From NCBI GenBank assembly GCA_902766985.1, contig CACXFP010000076.1:1-29429 (forward strand): 29,429 bases of DNA, written 5' to 3'. Below the pieces are notes generated by a model. That model had not been told where the DNA came from. It did not search any database and saw nothing but the letters and a program-made list of their open reading frames with translations. Position numbers and translations under genes: made by a program. Position 1 is the stretch's first letter. The number at the start of each line of letters is the position of its first letter. Source of the stretch: an uncultured Bacteroidia bacterium (lineage in GTDB: Bacteria > Bacteroidota > Bacteroidia > Bacteroidales > UBA932). Of the stretch, positions 5,991 through 14,554 are shown one piece after another.

Positions 5991-7772
5991 CTATTTGTTG
6001 AATCCCTTGGCCGTCATGAATTCCCAGATGCGGTCGAGCCAGGTGTAGCTGCCGGTTCCGGGAGAGGCGAACCTCTGGAAACAGTGGGGCCTGAGAGCAA
6101 GGGTGTGCAACTCGCTCTGGATGCCCATCGCGCGCATCTTTTCCCAAGTCTTCACGGAATTCATCGATGCCCATCCGTCGGCGTCTCCATGGATAAGTAG
6201 CATAGGCGCCGTGTCAAGGTCGAACGAGAATTCGGGGACGAGGACGGAATCGTCTTCGTTCCCTCCGTGCCTGTTGCCCTCGTCGATGCCGTCAGTAAGG
6301 GCGTAGGCGGGATAGATGCCGATTCCCCACTGGACCTTGCAGGAGAGTTTGTCGATGTCGTCGATGGGGAGGTAGGACCGGTGCCTGGAGGAGGTGACTC
6401 CCATAAGGGTGAGATGGCCGCCGGCCGAGCTTCCCATTATTCCGATCCTGTCGGGGTCGAGGCCGTAGGACGCCGCCTGGCTGCGGACAAGCCTTATCGC
6501 CCTCTGGAGGTCCTGCCATGCGGTGGTATGCTTGTCAAGGCCTTTGGGGCGAGGGGAACGGTATTTCATGGTCACGACGGTCATTCCCAAGGAGTTAAGG
6601 TATCTTCTCGCGGGGGTGACTTCGAAGCTCTCAGGACCGTTTCCTCCATATCCGCCTCCCGAATAGATAATCTGTATCGCATCTGTTTTCTTTTCCTTCG
6701 GGAAGTGCCATTCTATGTAGGGGGTGTTCATATGTTCCTGGAAGCACGGGGTCTTGCCTTCGGGCCAGATGTCCTGCTTGATGTATTCCGCCCTGTCTTC
6801 GTCGGAAGGGAACCTCTCGTCGATGTTCTCTTCAGGGGCAAGCTTTCCGATGAAGCCCATCTGACGCATGAACTCCACTCCTCTCTCAAGACCGAAAGCG
6901 CCGTGCGGCTTGTCGGGGTAGATATGGACCTCGGCAGGGATGCGCATCCTTCGGAGCTGCCTGTAAATCAGGGTGGAGGCATTGGGGGAGTATTCGTCGA
7001 GTCCTCCGTGGTGGAGGCTCATGGGGCAGGTTTTCCAGTCGAACTTGAATACGCTGCTCAGCTTCACGTCGGTGTTGTATCCCTGAAGGAAGGAAGGCGT
7101 GCCGGTTTCGCCGTCGGTAGTGGCGTAGGCTGGTGCGTTCACGATGGCCCAGTTGATATGGCATGGAACGTCGTCAAGGGCGTCGATTTTCTCGTAGGCG
7201 GGAGTCTGGGAACTTGTCGCAAGCAGCAGGGCAAGGTGTGAACCTGCCGACATGGAGATCGTTCCTATCTTTTCAGGATCGAAGCCTCTCCTGGCAGCTT
7301 CGCTGCGGACCATCCTCACGGCTCTCTGCCCGTCTTCCCAGGCACTCTTGTAAATGGGCAGTCCGTCTGGACGGGGCGTGCGGTAAACGAAGTTGACGCA
7401 CTGGAAGCCGAGCTCGGTGAACCTCTTGCGCCACAGGTCGATAAGGTTTACGTCGCAGCATGACTGGTAACCGCCTCCTGAGATGAGGATCATGCAGCCT
7501 CCGTTGCGTACCTCCGGAGCGGGTGCTTCGTACCAGTCCAGGTAGGCTATGCGGTGTTCGTCCGGGTTGAATCCGGCCTTGCCGGCCTCGTCGGTCATGG
7601 CTGCGATCTGTCCCGGCTGCGCGTCAGGCATCTTGTCTTTAGGCCATACCAGCTCTCTCTGGGGGTATGAAACCTTTGATTTCTTGATTTTCTGTGCCGG
7701 GGTGCCCTGCACGTAGATTCCCTGGACTAGCATCAACGCAGCGGCCAGGACTTTGAGGAAGTTTTTGAGCAT
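5991..7772 (-). CDS. Exported tandem alpha/beta-hydrolase esterase (two BD-FAE-like domains)
   Basis: A 593-residue protein with a signal peptide (residues 1 to about 22) and two homologous alpha/beta-hydrolase domains, roughly 60-310 and 340-593. Both carry the oxyanion block GGGY (99-102 and 372-375) and a shared PRPxGL...AW-Q--A-R-VRS-AA--G-DP--IG stretch. The catalytic triads line up with a constant offset of 273-274 residues: Ser175/Asp259/His290 and Ser449/Asp532/His563. The second domain has a standard GSSAG elbow, whereas the first reads SMSAG. Related exported enzymes remove acetyl or feruloyl groups from plant polysaccharides, so a carbohydrate esterase role is likely. It is transcribed away from the GH43 operon across a 102-base gap. 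Two active sites could act on different esters, or the first may be altered. Confidence 0.87.
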   Translation of the reverse strand: MLKNFLKVLAAALMLVQGIYVQGTPAQKIKKSKVSYPQRELVWPKDKMPDAQPGQIAAMTDEAGKAGFNPDEHRIAYLDWYEAPAPEVRNGGCMILISGGGYQSCCDVNLIDLWRKRFTELGFQCVNFVYRTPRPDGLPIYKSAWEDGQRAVRMVRSEAARRGFDPEKIGTISMSAGSHLALLLATSSQTPAYEKIDALDDVPCHINWAIVNAPAYATTDGETGTPSFLQGYNTDVKLSSVFKFDWKTCPMSLHHGGLDEYSPNASTLIYRQLRRMRIPAEVHIYPDKPHGAFGLERGVEFMRQMGFIGKLAPEENIDERFPSDEDRAEYIKQDIWPEGKTPCFQEHMNTPYIEWHFPKEKKTDAIQIIYSGGGYGGNGPESFEVTPARRYLNSLGMTVVTMKYRSPRPKGLDKHTTAWQDLQRAIRLVRSQAASYGLDPDRIGIMGSSAGGHLTLMGVTSSRHRSYLPIDDIDKLSCKVQWGIGIYPAYALTDGIDEGNRHGGNEDDSVLVPEFSFDLDTAPMLLIHGDADGWASMNSVKTWEKMRAMGIQSELHTLALRPHCFQRFASPGTGSYTWLDRIWEFMTAKGFNK

Positions 7773-7807
7773 GTCAACTGATTATAATGTCAATAACGGA
7801 TGTCATA

Positions 7808-7815
7808 CAAATATA
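7808..7815 (-). promoter_or_regulatory. -7 promoter box of the tandem esterase gene
   Basis: The minus strand reads TATATTTG, a perfect TAnnTTTG box, ending 35 bases before the esterase start codon at 7770-7772. This gives a conventional untranslated leader. No TTTG is seen at the usual -33 distance. Confidence 0.55.
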
Positions 7816-7836
7816 GGATTTTATTTCAACTATTCC

Positions 7837-7844
7837 GATATTTG
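7837..7844 (+). promoter_or_regulatory. Possible -7 box of the unknown lipoprotein/GH43 operon
   Basis: GATATTTG matches the TAnnTTTG consensus except at the first base. It ends 30 bases before the ATG at 7875 and is the best candidate in the short gap divergent from the esterase gene. No clear -33 element is seen. Confidence 0.35.
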
Positions 7845-7874
7845 CGTAAACAACCCCATCGAATCACGTCACCC

Positions 7875-9128
7875 ATGGGAACCAGAAACATTATAGCCTG
7901 CCTTTCCTGTATCGGCTTCCTGATCATTTCCGGATGCAGCGGCCGCAAACCTTCCTACAGTTTTGACGGTAAGATTTCCGAAGAGGTCCTGAACAATTAC
8001 CTTGACCGGTCCGTAACGATGGCAGAACTCCTGACCGTGGACCCGTTCTGCATTGACGACAGTTATCCCCACAAAGAAGTCGACCTTGACTTTATCCGTC
8101 GAAGCGGAGTGAAGTTCATCGGCCGTGCAATCTATCGCTGGGGACACGAACAGGCCTTCAACGATCCTGCCTGGCTCGAAAATGCCGGGAAACTTGCCAG
8201 TGAAATACATGGGATAGACCCGGACATCATCTTGCAGGCCTGTGTTTTCGAGGCGGTCTATAAAAAAGGGTTCAACCAGATACATATACCTTCCTGGACG
8301 TTCGAGGCCCTTGGGCTGGAACCGGAAGACCGGAACTTCGATTTTGACAGGCTGCTGTTCCCTGACGGACGCTACGTCGATTTCTGGGGACACGATTCAT
8401 GCGTCCCTGACATACGTCAGACGGAAACCCAGCTTTGGTTCATGTTCCTGATAGGTACATATGTAAGGCTTGGAGTCGAGTCGTTCCATCTCGGCCAGGT
8501 CATGCTTATCGGTGCCGAGGATGAAGGATGGAAGACATACGACTCCTTCCTTGCCAAGGTGAGGAAGTACGCCGAACGCTATGCAAGGAGGCATTACGTA
8601 CTTTTCGATTCCCATGCGGGTCCCAGGGGTATGCTTTCGGAAGACGGGCGTTCCCTCCTTGATTTCAACGCCTTCCCCCTCCGCATAAAAGAGGTTAGGG
8701 ATGAACCCGAACACGGAGTGCTTGAAGTCGGTTACCTCGATGCCCTTTTCTGCAAATGCCCAGGGGGCATCACCCCGTCTGGATGGTCGTGCAAGAGCCT
8801 TCCTTATCTCGTAGAATTCGATAATTTCGGCATCAGCAAACATCCAGGAGAGGCTGCGGATGATCATTTCGTGTGGGGATTCGATGAAATTTCATGGTTT
8901 TACAGGCAGCCGGTTGAATACAAGAGGGAATTCCTCCGATATGCCTGGGACTGGGTGAAGAAGACCGATCCCGCCGGCCATCTCCAGATGCCATCTTCCA
9001 GGGTAGTTACCCTCCCGGCTCCGGGACGTCGCCAGATAGTGTGCCGCGTGGTTCCTCCATCGGAAGATATCCCTTATGGAATGGATATAGACTCTACAAT
9101 AATTGATATTTGGAATTCAGACAAGTAG
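7875..9128 (+). CDS. Unrecognised lipoprotein, possible TIM-barrel glycosidase
   Basis: A 417-residue lipoprotein. The start MGTRNIIACL is preferred because it gives a compact lipoprotein signal with lipobox ISGC (Cys21); an upstream in-frame ATG would overlap promoter-like DNA. I do not recognise the family. The mature part shows repeating strand/helix units with strands ending in GRAIYRWG, IILQACVFEAVY, HLGQVMLIGAEDEGW, HYVLFDSHAG, LEVGYLDALF, LPYLVEFDNFG and HFVWGFDEISWFY, consistent with a (beta/alpha)8 barrel. Acidic residues sit at strand ends typical of glycosidase active sites: Glu215/Glu217 and Glu314. The C-terminus ends about 5 bases before a GH43 gene and the tandem esterase is divergent, so a glycan-degrading role is inferred from context. 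No catalytic claim is made beyond that. Confidence 0.8.
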   Translation: MGTRNIIACLSCIGFLIISGCSGRKPSYSFDGKISEEVLNNYLDRSVTMAELLTVDPFCIDDSYPHKEVDLDFIRRSGVKFIGRAIYRWGHEQAFNDPAWLENAGKLASEIHGIDPDIILQACVFEAVYKKGFNQIHIPSWTFEALGLEPEDRNFDFDRLLFPDGRYVDFWGHDSCVPDIRQTETQLWFMFLIGTYVRLGVESFHLGQVMLIGAEDEGWKTYDSFLAKVRKYAERYARRHYVLFDSHAGPRGMLSEDGRSLLDFNAFPLRIKEVRDEPEHGVLEVGYLDALFCKCPGGITPSGWSCKSLPYLVEFDNFGISKHPGEAADDHFVWGFDEISWFYRQPVEYKREFLRYAWDWVKKTDPAGHLQMPSSRVVTLPAPGRRQIVCRVVPPSEDIPYGMDIDSTIIDIWNSDK

Positions 9129-9133
9129 AATAT

Positions 9134-10102
9134 ATGAAACGGATACTTTTCTTTTTCTTGCTTATCCTCTCGGTCTGCTCTTGCGCAAGGAGACCTGTCC
9201 AGATGAGTGGGAATCCCATTTTCGAGGGCTGGTACGCCGATCCCGAAGGTGTTGTCTTCGGACATGAATGCTGGATTTATCCGACCTGGTCCCAGAGATA
9301 TAAGGAGCAGTTGTTCATGGATGCCTACTCCTCTAAGGACCTTGTACATTGGACCAAGCATGAGAAGGTCATTTCCCAGGAGAACATCTCATGGCTCAGG
9401 ATGGCGCTATGGGCCCCTTCCGTAATCGAAAAGGATGGTAAGTATTACCTGTATTTCGGTGCGAACGACATGCATGAAAAGGGGGAGGGCGGAATCGGCG
9501 TCGCCGTGGCGGACAATCCAGCGGGGCCGTTCAAGGATGCCCTTGGACATCCTCTCATTGATGAGGTGATCAACGGTGCGCAGCCTATCGACCAGTTCGT
9601 TTTCAAAGATGATGACGGGACGTACTATATGTACTATGGCGGCTGGCGTCACTGTAATATGGTGAAGCTGGGAGACGACCTTTTGGGCATCGTGCCTTTC
9701 GAAGACGGGGAGACGTACAAGGAAATAACCCCGGAAGGCTATGTGGAGGGTCCGTTCATGCTAAAGCGCGGTGGAAAGTATTACTTCATGTGGAGCGAGG
9801 GCGGCTGGACCGGTCCTGACTACCATGTGGCTTACGCTATCTCGGATTCCCCTTTCGGACCGTTCAAGCGCATAGGTACCATCCTGGAGTCGGATCTGGA
9901 GGTGGCTACCGGAGCCGGTCACCACTCGGTCATAAAGGGCCGTGGCAAGGATGAGTACTACATCATATATCACAGGCATCCCCTCGGCGCGACCAGCGGC
10001 AACAACAGGGAAGTCTGCATCGAGAGGATGTATTTCCGTGAGGACGGCACCATCGCTCCGGTGAAGATCACTTTTGACGGTGTCCCGGCAACCAAATTGT
10101 AA
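9134..10102 (+). CDS. Glycoside hydrolase family 43 lipoprotein
   Basis: A 322-residue five-bladed-propeller glycosidase; family members cleave alpha-L-arabinofuranosyl or beta-xylosyl links by inversion. The three acidic catalytic residues are visible: Asp36 in WYADPEG (base), Asp153 in QPIDQFVF (pKa modulator) and Glu205 in GYVEGPFM (acid). Conserved LWAPSVI, SKDLVHWT and GAGHHSV segments support the call. The start at 9134 gives a short signal ending in VCSCA, which fits a Bacteroidota lipobox with Cys15 or Cys17 lipidated. The gene begins five bases after the unknown lipoprotein and ends 12 bases before the DUF418 gene. It is a single-domain GH43 without a C-terminal sandwich, so the precise subfamily and whether it favours arabinan or xylan side chains are not resolved. 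Confidence 0.9.
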   Translation: MKRILFFFLLILSVCSCARRPVQMSGNPIFEGWYADPEGVVFGHECWIYPTWSQRYKEQLFMDAYSSKDLVHWTKHEKVISQENISWLRMALWAPSVIEKDGKYYLYFGANDMHEKGEGGIGVAVADNPAGPFKDALGHPLIDEVINGAQPIDQFVFKDDDGTYYMYYGGWRHCNMVKLGDDLLGIVPFEDGETYKEITPEGYVEGPFMLKRGGKYYFMWSEGGWTGPDYHVAYAISDSPFGPFKRIGTILESDLEVATGAGHHSVIKGRGKDEYYIIYHRHPLGATSGNNREVCIERMYFREDGTIAPVKITFDGVPATKL

Positions 10103-10114
10103 GCTCCTCTTGCG

Positions 10115-11344
10115 ATGAACGCCACGAACACCGCAGGACCGGTCCGCAAAAGAATCGTCGAGCTGGACGCCCTGAGGGGATTCGCCTTGCTCGGGATTGC
10201 ACTTGCCAATTTCCCCGAGTTTTCCTTGTGGACTTTCATGGACGGGACGTCCCGCGCGGCCTTGCCTCATTCCGGCGCTGACCGTGTAGTCCGTTTCCTC
10301 CAGTATCTTCTGGTGGACGGCAAGTTCTACACCATCTTTTCCATCCTTTTCGGCATAGGCTTTTCCATCATCATATCCAATGCGAGGAAAAGGGGAGCGG
10401 ACGGGATGAAGATTTTCTACCGGAGGATGCTTGTCCTTGCCCTTATCGGCCTTTTGCACCTGAAGTTCCTGTGGAACGGCGACATCCTTCTTCTTTATGC
10501 CCTCGTGGGCATGCTCCTGCCCCTTTTCGACCGCTGTCCGCCGAAAAAACTCCTTTGCTGGTCAGCGTTTTTCCTCCTTCTTCCCATCGTTGTTTCCGCT
10601 GTGAGGACGGTGACGGGCATAGACGCGTCCGTCCATGTCTATGACGCCTGGTGGAAAAAAGCCGCAGCAATGGGAATCAGCAAGGAGAATTTCGCCACCT
10701 GGCTGAAGGATGCCGGCTCATATCCGGAAATGTATCGTTTCCTGCGTCAGGGCGCAGTAGAGAGGATGTGGGAGTTCGTTTCCGGGATGAGATATTTCAA
10801 GGTCCTGGGGCTGTTCCTGTTCGGCTCCTGGCTTGGCAGGGAACGGGTCCACGAGAGGCTTTCTTCCCTCAGACCCCTCTTGAAAAAAATCGGTGGAGCA
10901 TGCCTCATCGCCGGTCTGCCGCTTTCCTTCCTCTATGCCTGGATGAGCATGCGCGGCGGCAATCCCGTAGCAGAGGAGGCAGTCTATGCATTCAGCGTCT
11001 ATCCCCTTGCAGTTGCCTATATATGCGGCCTTATGCTGCTTATTGCAGGAAAAGGGCCGGACAGCGCTGCCCGGAGGGTCTCCTCCGCCTTGTCGCATCC
11101 CGGGAAAATGGCCCTCAGCTCCTATCTTTTCCAGTCCGTAATAGGGGTTTCTCTTTTCTATGGGATAGGGCTCGGCCAGGGAACTTCGGTGACGCTGTGG
11201 CAGACGGAACTCGTCGCTCTCGGAGCCTTCCTTCTGGAGGTCCTTTTGTGCGGCCTTTGGCTCCGGTGGTTCTCCTTCGGCCCGGTGGAATGGATTTGGA
11301 GGATGCTGACCTATGGCAGGGTCCTGCCGTTGAAGAAAGAATAG
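10115..11344 (+). CDS. DUF418 (YeiB-like) multipass membrane protein
   Basis: A 409-residue inner-membrane protein. The N-terminus RIVELDALRGFALLGIALAN is the hallmark of the DUF418/YeiB group, related to membrane acyltransferases. It is followed by FYTIFSILFGIGFSI, RRMLVLALIGLLHL and other hydrophobic helices, about nine to ten in all. The C-terminal domain has the ALSSYLFQSVIG and GPVEWIWR segments typical of the family. The biochemical role of DUF418 proteins is unsettled; transport or acyl transfer has been suggested. Here it lies 12 bases after the GH43 gene and 29 bases before a small ABM-fold gene, so it may be linked to handling a glycan product or an acylated sugar. The start MNATNTAG is the first ATG after the upstream stop. 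Confidence 0.88.
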   Translation: MNATNTAGPVRKRIVELDALRGFALLGIALANFPEFSLWTFMDGTSRAALPHSGADRVVRFLQYLLVDGKFYTIFSILFGIGFSIIISNARKRGADGMKIFYRRMLVLALIGLLHLKFLWNGDILLLYALVGMLLPLFDRCPPKKLLCWSAFFLLLPIVVSAVRTVTGIDASVHVYDAWWKKAAAMGISKENFATWLKDAGSYPEMYRFLRQGAVERMWEFVSGMRYFKVLGLFLFGSWLGRERVHERLSSLRPLLKKIGGACLIAGLPLSFLYAWMSMRGGNPVAEEAVYAFSVYPLAVAYICGLMLLIAGKGPDSAARRVSSALSHPGKMALSSYLFQSVIGVSLFYGIGLGQGTSVTLWQTELVALGAFLLEVLLCGLWLRWFSFGPVEWIWRMLTYGRVLPLKKE

Positions 11345-11373
11345 AAGTATTTATAAATCAATAGTTTCATATT

Positions 11374-11658
11374 ATGATTCGACTCAACGTGTTTTTTGAG
11401 CTCAAGGACGGAGTCACCGCCGCCCAAGTGAAGGAATTCTCCGACGAACTTGTCGCCAAATCCCGTCTTGACGAAGGCAACAAGGCCTATGACCTTTTCG
11501 AAAGCACTACCCGTCCGGGCGTGTTCATGTTCTGCGAGACCTGGGAAAATGACGAATGTCTGGACAGACATTCCAATGCCCCGCACTTCACCTATGCGGT
11601 TCCCAGGATAGAAGAACTGTCCAAGAACGGACTCGTTGTCGAGCGTTTCGAGAAGTAG
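11374..11658 (+). CDS. Antibiotic biosynthesis monooxygenase (ABM)-fold small protein
   Basis: A 94-residue cytoplasmic protein with the ferredoxin-like ABM/YgiN fold: strand MIRLNVFFEL, helix from about residue 17 to 33, strand AYDLFESTTRPGVFMFCETW, helix with HSNAPHFTYAV, and a last strand LVVERF. This SNAPHF region matches the H--xPHF motif common in quinol-monooxygenase-like and rhamnose-mutarotase-like dimers. Such proteins oxidise small aromatic compounds or act as sugar mutarotases or signalling partners; length fits a single domain. It is the last gene of the GH43 operon, with a convergent gene 12 bases beyond and no clear terminator. Function is not established, but the operon makes a sugar- or phenolic-related role attractive. 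Confidence 0.85.
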   Translation: MIRLNVFFELKDGVTAAQVKEFSDELVAKSRLDEGNKAYDLFESTTRPGVFMFCETWENDECLDRHSNAPHFTYAVPRIEELSKNGLVVERFEK

Positions 11659-11670
11659 GCCGGTCTTTTC

Positions 11671-12477
11671 CTATTGATACTGCCTGATTCTGACGTCGAT
11701 ATCGGGCAGGGCAGCCTGTATCCCGCTGACATCCGTCTGGCCGTAGTGGTAGGGGAAAAGGACCTTCGGAGAAAGCACCTTTGCGGCCTTCACAAGTTGT
11801 TCGGGAGTCATGGTATATGGCTGGTTGCAAGGGAGGAAGGCGATGTCGATGTCTTTTATCTTCGCCATTTCGGGAATATCCTCGGTGTCTCCGGCAAAAT
11901 AGATGCGAAGGCCGTCCAGCGTGATGATATATCCGTTGTCCCGTCCTTTCGGGTGGTATTTCTCGCGGCCTTTTGTAGTGTTGTAGGCAGGTACGGCTTC
12001 CACGCTGTCCCCGTAGTATGAGAGGGTTTCTCCGTTGGCCATGGCTATGCCTTTGCCCAGCATCTGCGCGCAGTTGGAGTTTGTGATGAGGATGGTGGAC
12101 GATGTCGTCAGGGAGGCGATGGTCTCCTTGTCAAAGTGGTCTGCGTGTTCGTGGGTTATGAAGATGATGTCAGCCATTCTCAGTGCGGAGTAATCCACTG
12201 TCCTGTCGCCGAGTTTCGCCACGGGGTCCACGTAGATTGTCATCCCATCGTAGTCTATCATCGAACTGGCATGAACCAGGGCGTAGATGCGGACCGTCTT
12301 TCCGGAGGTCGTGGTAAAGGTGTCGCATTCATACGGGATGGCCGGGGCCCCCTCAGCCTTCGTTTCCGCCTCCGGGGACGGAGCGGCGGACTTGTTCTTT
12401 GAGAAGTTTTTGCAGCCGGCAAGCCCCGCAGCGCAGATGAATGCGAGCAAGGAAATCATATAACCTGTTGTTTTCAT
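11671..12477 (-). CDS. Metallo-beta-lactamase-fold lipoprotein (UlaG-like)
   Basis: A 268-residue lipoprotein: the signal ends in the lipobox LAGC (Cys22), followed by a Ser/Ala/Pro/Glu-rich linker. The metal-binding signature THEHADHFD lies at residues 108-116 (His109, His111, Asp113, His114). Further ligands are likely Asp in FAGDTEDI and His in FPYHYGQTD. The pattern fits the beta-lactamase superfamily 2 (UlaG/UPF0173-like) hydrolases, which typically bind two zinc or manganese ions. A periplasmic-facing lipidated version is less common. The gene starts 15 bases after the TonB receptor stop on the same strand, so it probably shares that operon. Its substrate is unknown; a link to metal supply is suggested by position only. 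Confidence 0.87.
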   Translation of the reverse strand: MKTTGYMISLLAFICAAGLAGCKNFSKNKSAAPSPEAETKAEGAPAIPYECDTFTTTSGKTVRIYALVHASSMIDYDGMTIYVDPVAKLGDRTVDYSALRMADIIFITHEHADHFDKETIASLTTSSTILITNSNCAQMLGKGIAMANGETLSYYGDSVEAVPAYNTTKGREKYHPKGRDNGYIITLDGLRIYFAGDTEDIPEMAKIKDIDIAFLPCNQPYTMTPEQLVKAAKVLSPKVLFPYHYGQTDVSGIQAALPDIDVRIRQYQ

Positions 12478-12492
12478 GATGCTTGTATTTTT

Positions 12493-14493
12493 TTACAATA
12501 TAGGGATTTCCAGTTTAATAATGAAATTCCTGCCGGGATTGCGGAGCCCGACGTATTTCAGCCTGCTCAGATGGTCGACATACAGTTTGTCAGTTAGATT
12601 GTCTGCGATGAACGTTATGGTGGCGATCCTTCTGTGCCTGTTCTTGATGTCTGTTCCAGCGGAAAGGCTCAGGAGTGTGTAGGAAGGTGTTGCGGTTTCC
12701 GTATCTGCCAGGAAATGGTTCTGGCGGGAATGATGGTCGACCCTGAAGGCAAGGAAACCATCCGAGAACGTCGTCCCCTTGTGGAACAGTTCCCATTTGA
12801 TCTCTGCGCCGAGGCGGGGGGCCGGGATTAGGGGAAGGTCGTTGTTCCCGGATTTTCCACGCACATACGAGTACTGCAGGCCAAGATGAAGCCTGTGGAT
12901 TGGATGGACGTCCAGTGAGGCTTCTCCTCCATATAGTCGGGCGTTTCCGGCACAATAACGGTAAACATGGTATCCGTCGATGAGCGCTCCGGTCCGTGCT
13001 GCATAGATATAGTTGTCTATCCTATTGTAGAACAGGGCGGCCACGAAGGAGAAGTGTTCGTTTGAATAATCGGCTCCCCAATCGGCCTGGAGGCTGTATT
13101 CCGGTTTCAGGGAACTGTCTCCCGTCTCATATCGCACCGTACCTTCGTGAACACCGTTGGAAGCAAGTTCGCTGAGGTTCGGAGCCCGGAACCCGCGGGC
13201 TATGTTGGCCCTGATGTTGACATTGCCGGAAGGGGAGTATACTGCTCCCAGGCTTCCGGTCATGCCTTTGAAAGTGCGGTCGAACTCCGTAAATGTATCT
13301 TCAAAGGCAAGGCTGCGCAACGAGCGCATGTCTGCCCTGAGGCCGCCTGAAAAGGTAAACTTCCGGATTGTCCTGGTTGCTGTGCCAAACAGTCCGATAT
13401 CAAAGAAGCTGTATGCCGGTATCAGAACCTCCTCCCCAAGGTTCTCACTCTTCTGGTACATCCCGCCAATGCCGGTGGTGAATTTCCATCCGTTTGTTAG
13501 GGCGGAAAGGTATTTTATGTCATAGTTGAGAGTGTGCAGCTTGAGATCAAGCGCCGCCTCATCCGGAGATTCCTCGAATTCCTGCCGTCTGTTCTGCTGG
13601 TAGCCTGCAAGGGCTTTGATCCTGCCCCTGCCCACCGAAATGGTGTTGTCCCACACTGCTTTATAGTGGCGCACCTGCTGGAAGGGGACCTTCACTCCAT
13701 ATCCTGTCGGTCCTTCCAGGACTCCGTCTTCGTACCCTTCGGTCATCCCAGGCGTGAGGTGGTAATATCCCATGGTGAGTTTTGAAGAGCCCCATGTCGG
13801 GGCGAGGCCGATTCTGGCCGTAAGGGCCCTCTCCCGAAACTGGGTGCCTGGCACCATGCCGTCGGAGGAGTTGCGGTAGGCGTGGGCGTATTTGTCGCTG
13901 AACCTGACGTTCCAGTTGACCAGGCCTTTGTTACCTCCCTGGTACAGGCTGTATGAGGCAAGGCCCGCATTGCTCTGGTATTCTGAAGAAATGCCTCCTG
14001 TAAAAGTCCCTTTTGCAGAAACCGGTTCCGGGTGGAAGATAATGACTCCCGCCAGGGCGTCAGACCCGTACATCAGGCTGGCCGGTCCCTTTACGATTTC
14101 GACGGTATGGGCCGAGTTGCCGTCGAACTCTATCCCGTGTTCATCTCCCCACTGCTGGCCTTCCTGGCGGATGCCGTCGGCGATCACTACCACCCTGTTG
14201 TAGCCGAGTCCGCGTATCACCGGCTTGGAAATCCCTCCTCCCGTAGAGATATGGCTGATTCCGGGTTCATGGGCCAGGGCATCGATGGCATTTGTGGCCG
14301 CTATTGCCTGTAAATTCTTGGTATCAAGTACTTTGACCGCACCTGGAGTTTCCCTTAGGTTGGAATCTCCCGTGAGACCTGTTATAACTACCTCCTGCAG
14401 GTTGAGGTGCCTTGAAAAAACATCTGTTGTATCCTGAGCTTTCGCGGTCATGCCCATACTCAGCAATGCCGCGATAAAATATTTGAATTTCAT
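12493..14493 (-). CDS. TonB-dependent outer-membrane receptor, probable metal or heme uptake
   Basis: A 666-residue outer-membrane receptor with a signal peptide (cleavage near AKAQ, residue 20). A TonB-box-like segment is LQEVVITGL (32-40). The plug domain follows, with PGAVKVLD (50-57), PVIRGLGYNRVVVIADG (91-107) and a GPASLMYGSDALAGV block (137-150), and then a 22-strand-type barrel to the C-terminus. There is no N-terminal carboxypeptidase-like domain, so it is not a SusC-type glycan receptor. Its plug resembles those of zinc (ZnuD-like) and other metal receptors, but the ligand cannot be fixed. The Cys/His-rich exported peptide encoded just upstream and the metal-dependent hydrolase downstream favour a metal role. 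It ends 15 bases before the MBL gene. Confidence 0.9.
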   Translation of the reverse strand: MKFKYFIAALLSMGMTAKAQDTTDVFSRHLNLQEVVITGLTGDSNLRETPGAVKVLDTKNLQAIAATNAIDALAHEPGISHISTGGGISKPVIRGLGYNRVVVIADGIRQEGQQWGDEHGIEFDGNSAHTVEIVKGPASLMYGSDALAGVIIFHPEPVSAKGTFTGGISSEYQSNAGLASYSLYQGGNKGLVNWNVRFSDKYAHAYRNSSDGMVPGTQFRERALTARIGLAPTWGSSKLTMGYYHLTPGMTEGYEDGVLEGPTGYGVKVPFQQVRHYKAVWDNTISVGRGRIKALAGYQQNRRQEFEESPDEAALDLKLHTLNYDIKYLSALTNGWKFTTGIGGMYQKSENLGEEVLIPAYSFFDIGLFGTATRTIRKFTFSGGLRADMRSLRSLAFEDTFTEFDRTFKGMTGSLGAVYSPSGNVNIRANIARGFRAPNLSELASNGVHEGTVRYETGDSSLKPEYSLQADWGADYSNEHFSFVAALFYNRIDNYIYAARTGALIDGYHVYRYCAGNARLYGGEASLDVHPIHRLHLGLQYSYVRGKSGNNDLPLIPAPRLGAEIKWELFHKGTTFSDGFLAFRVDHHSRQNHFLADTETATPSYTLLSLSAGTDIKNRHRRIATITFIADNLTDKLYVDHLSRLKYVGLRNPGRNFIIKLEIPIL

Positions 14494-14554
14494 CGTTTAT
14501 ATGTTTTCTGTAAAAAATGACAAACTGCCGGACAGACCGTCCGGAGGGACTCTT

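Noticed and set aside
6267..7241. Plus-strand 324-codon open frame in the tandem esterase gene
   Set aside because: It is a shadow of the esterase reading frame, rich in Gly and Val with no recognisable domain.
10651..11364. Plus-strand 237-codon open frame overlapping the DUF418 gene
   Set aside because: It is in another frame of a gene with clear membrane helices; its Arg/Pro/Ser-rich translation looks like a frame shadow.
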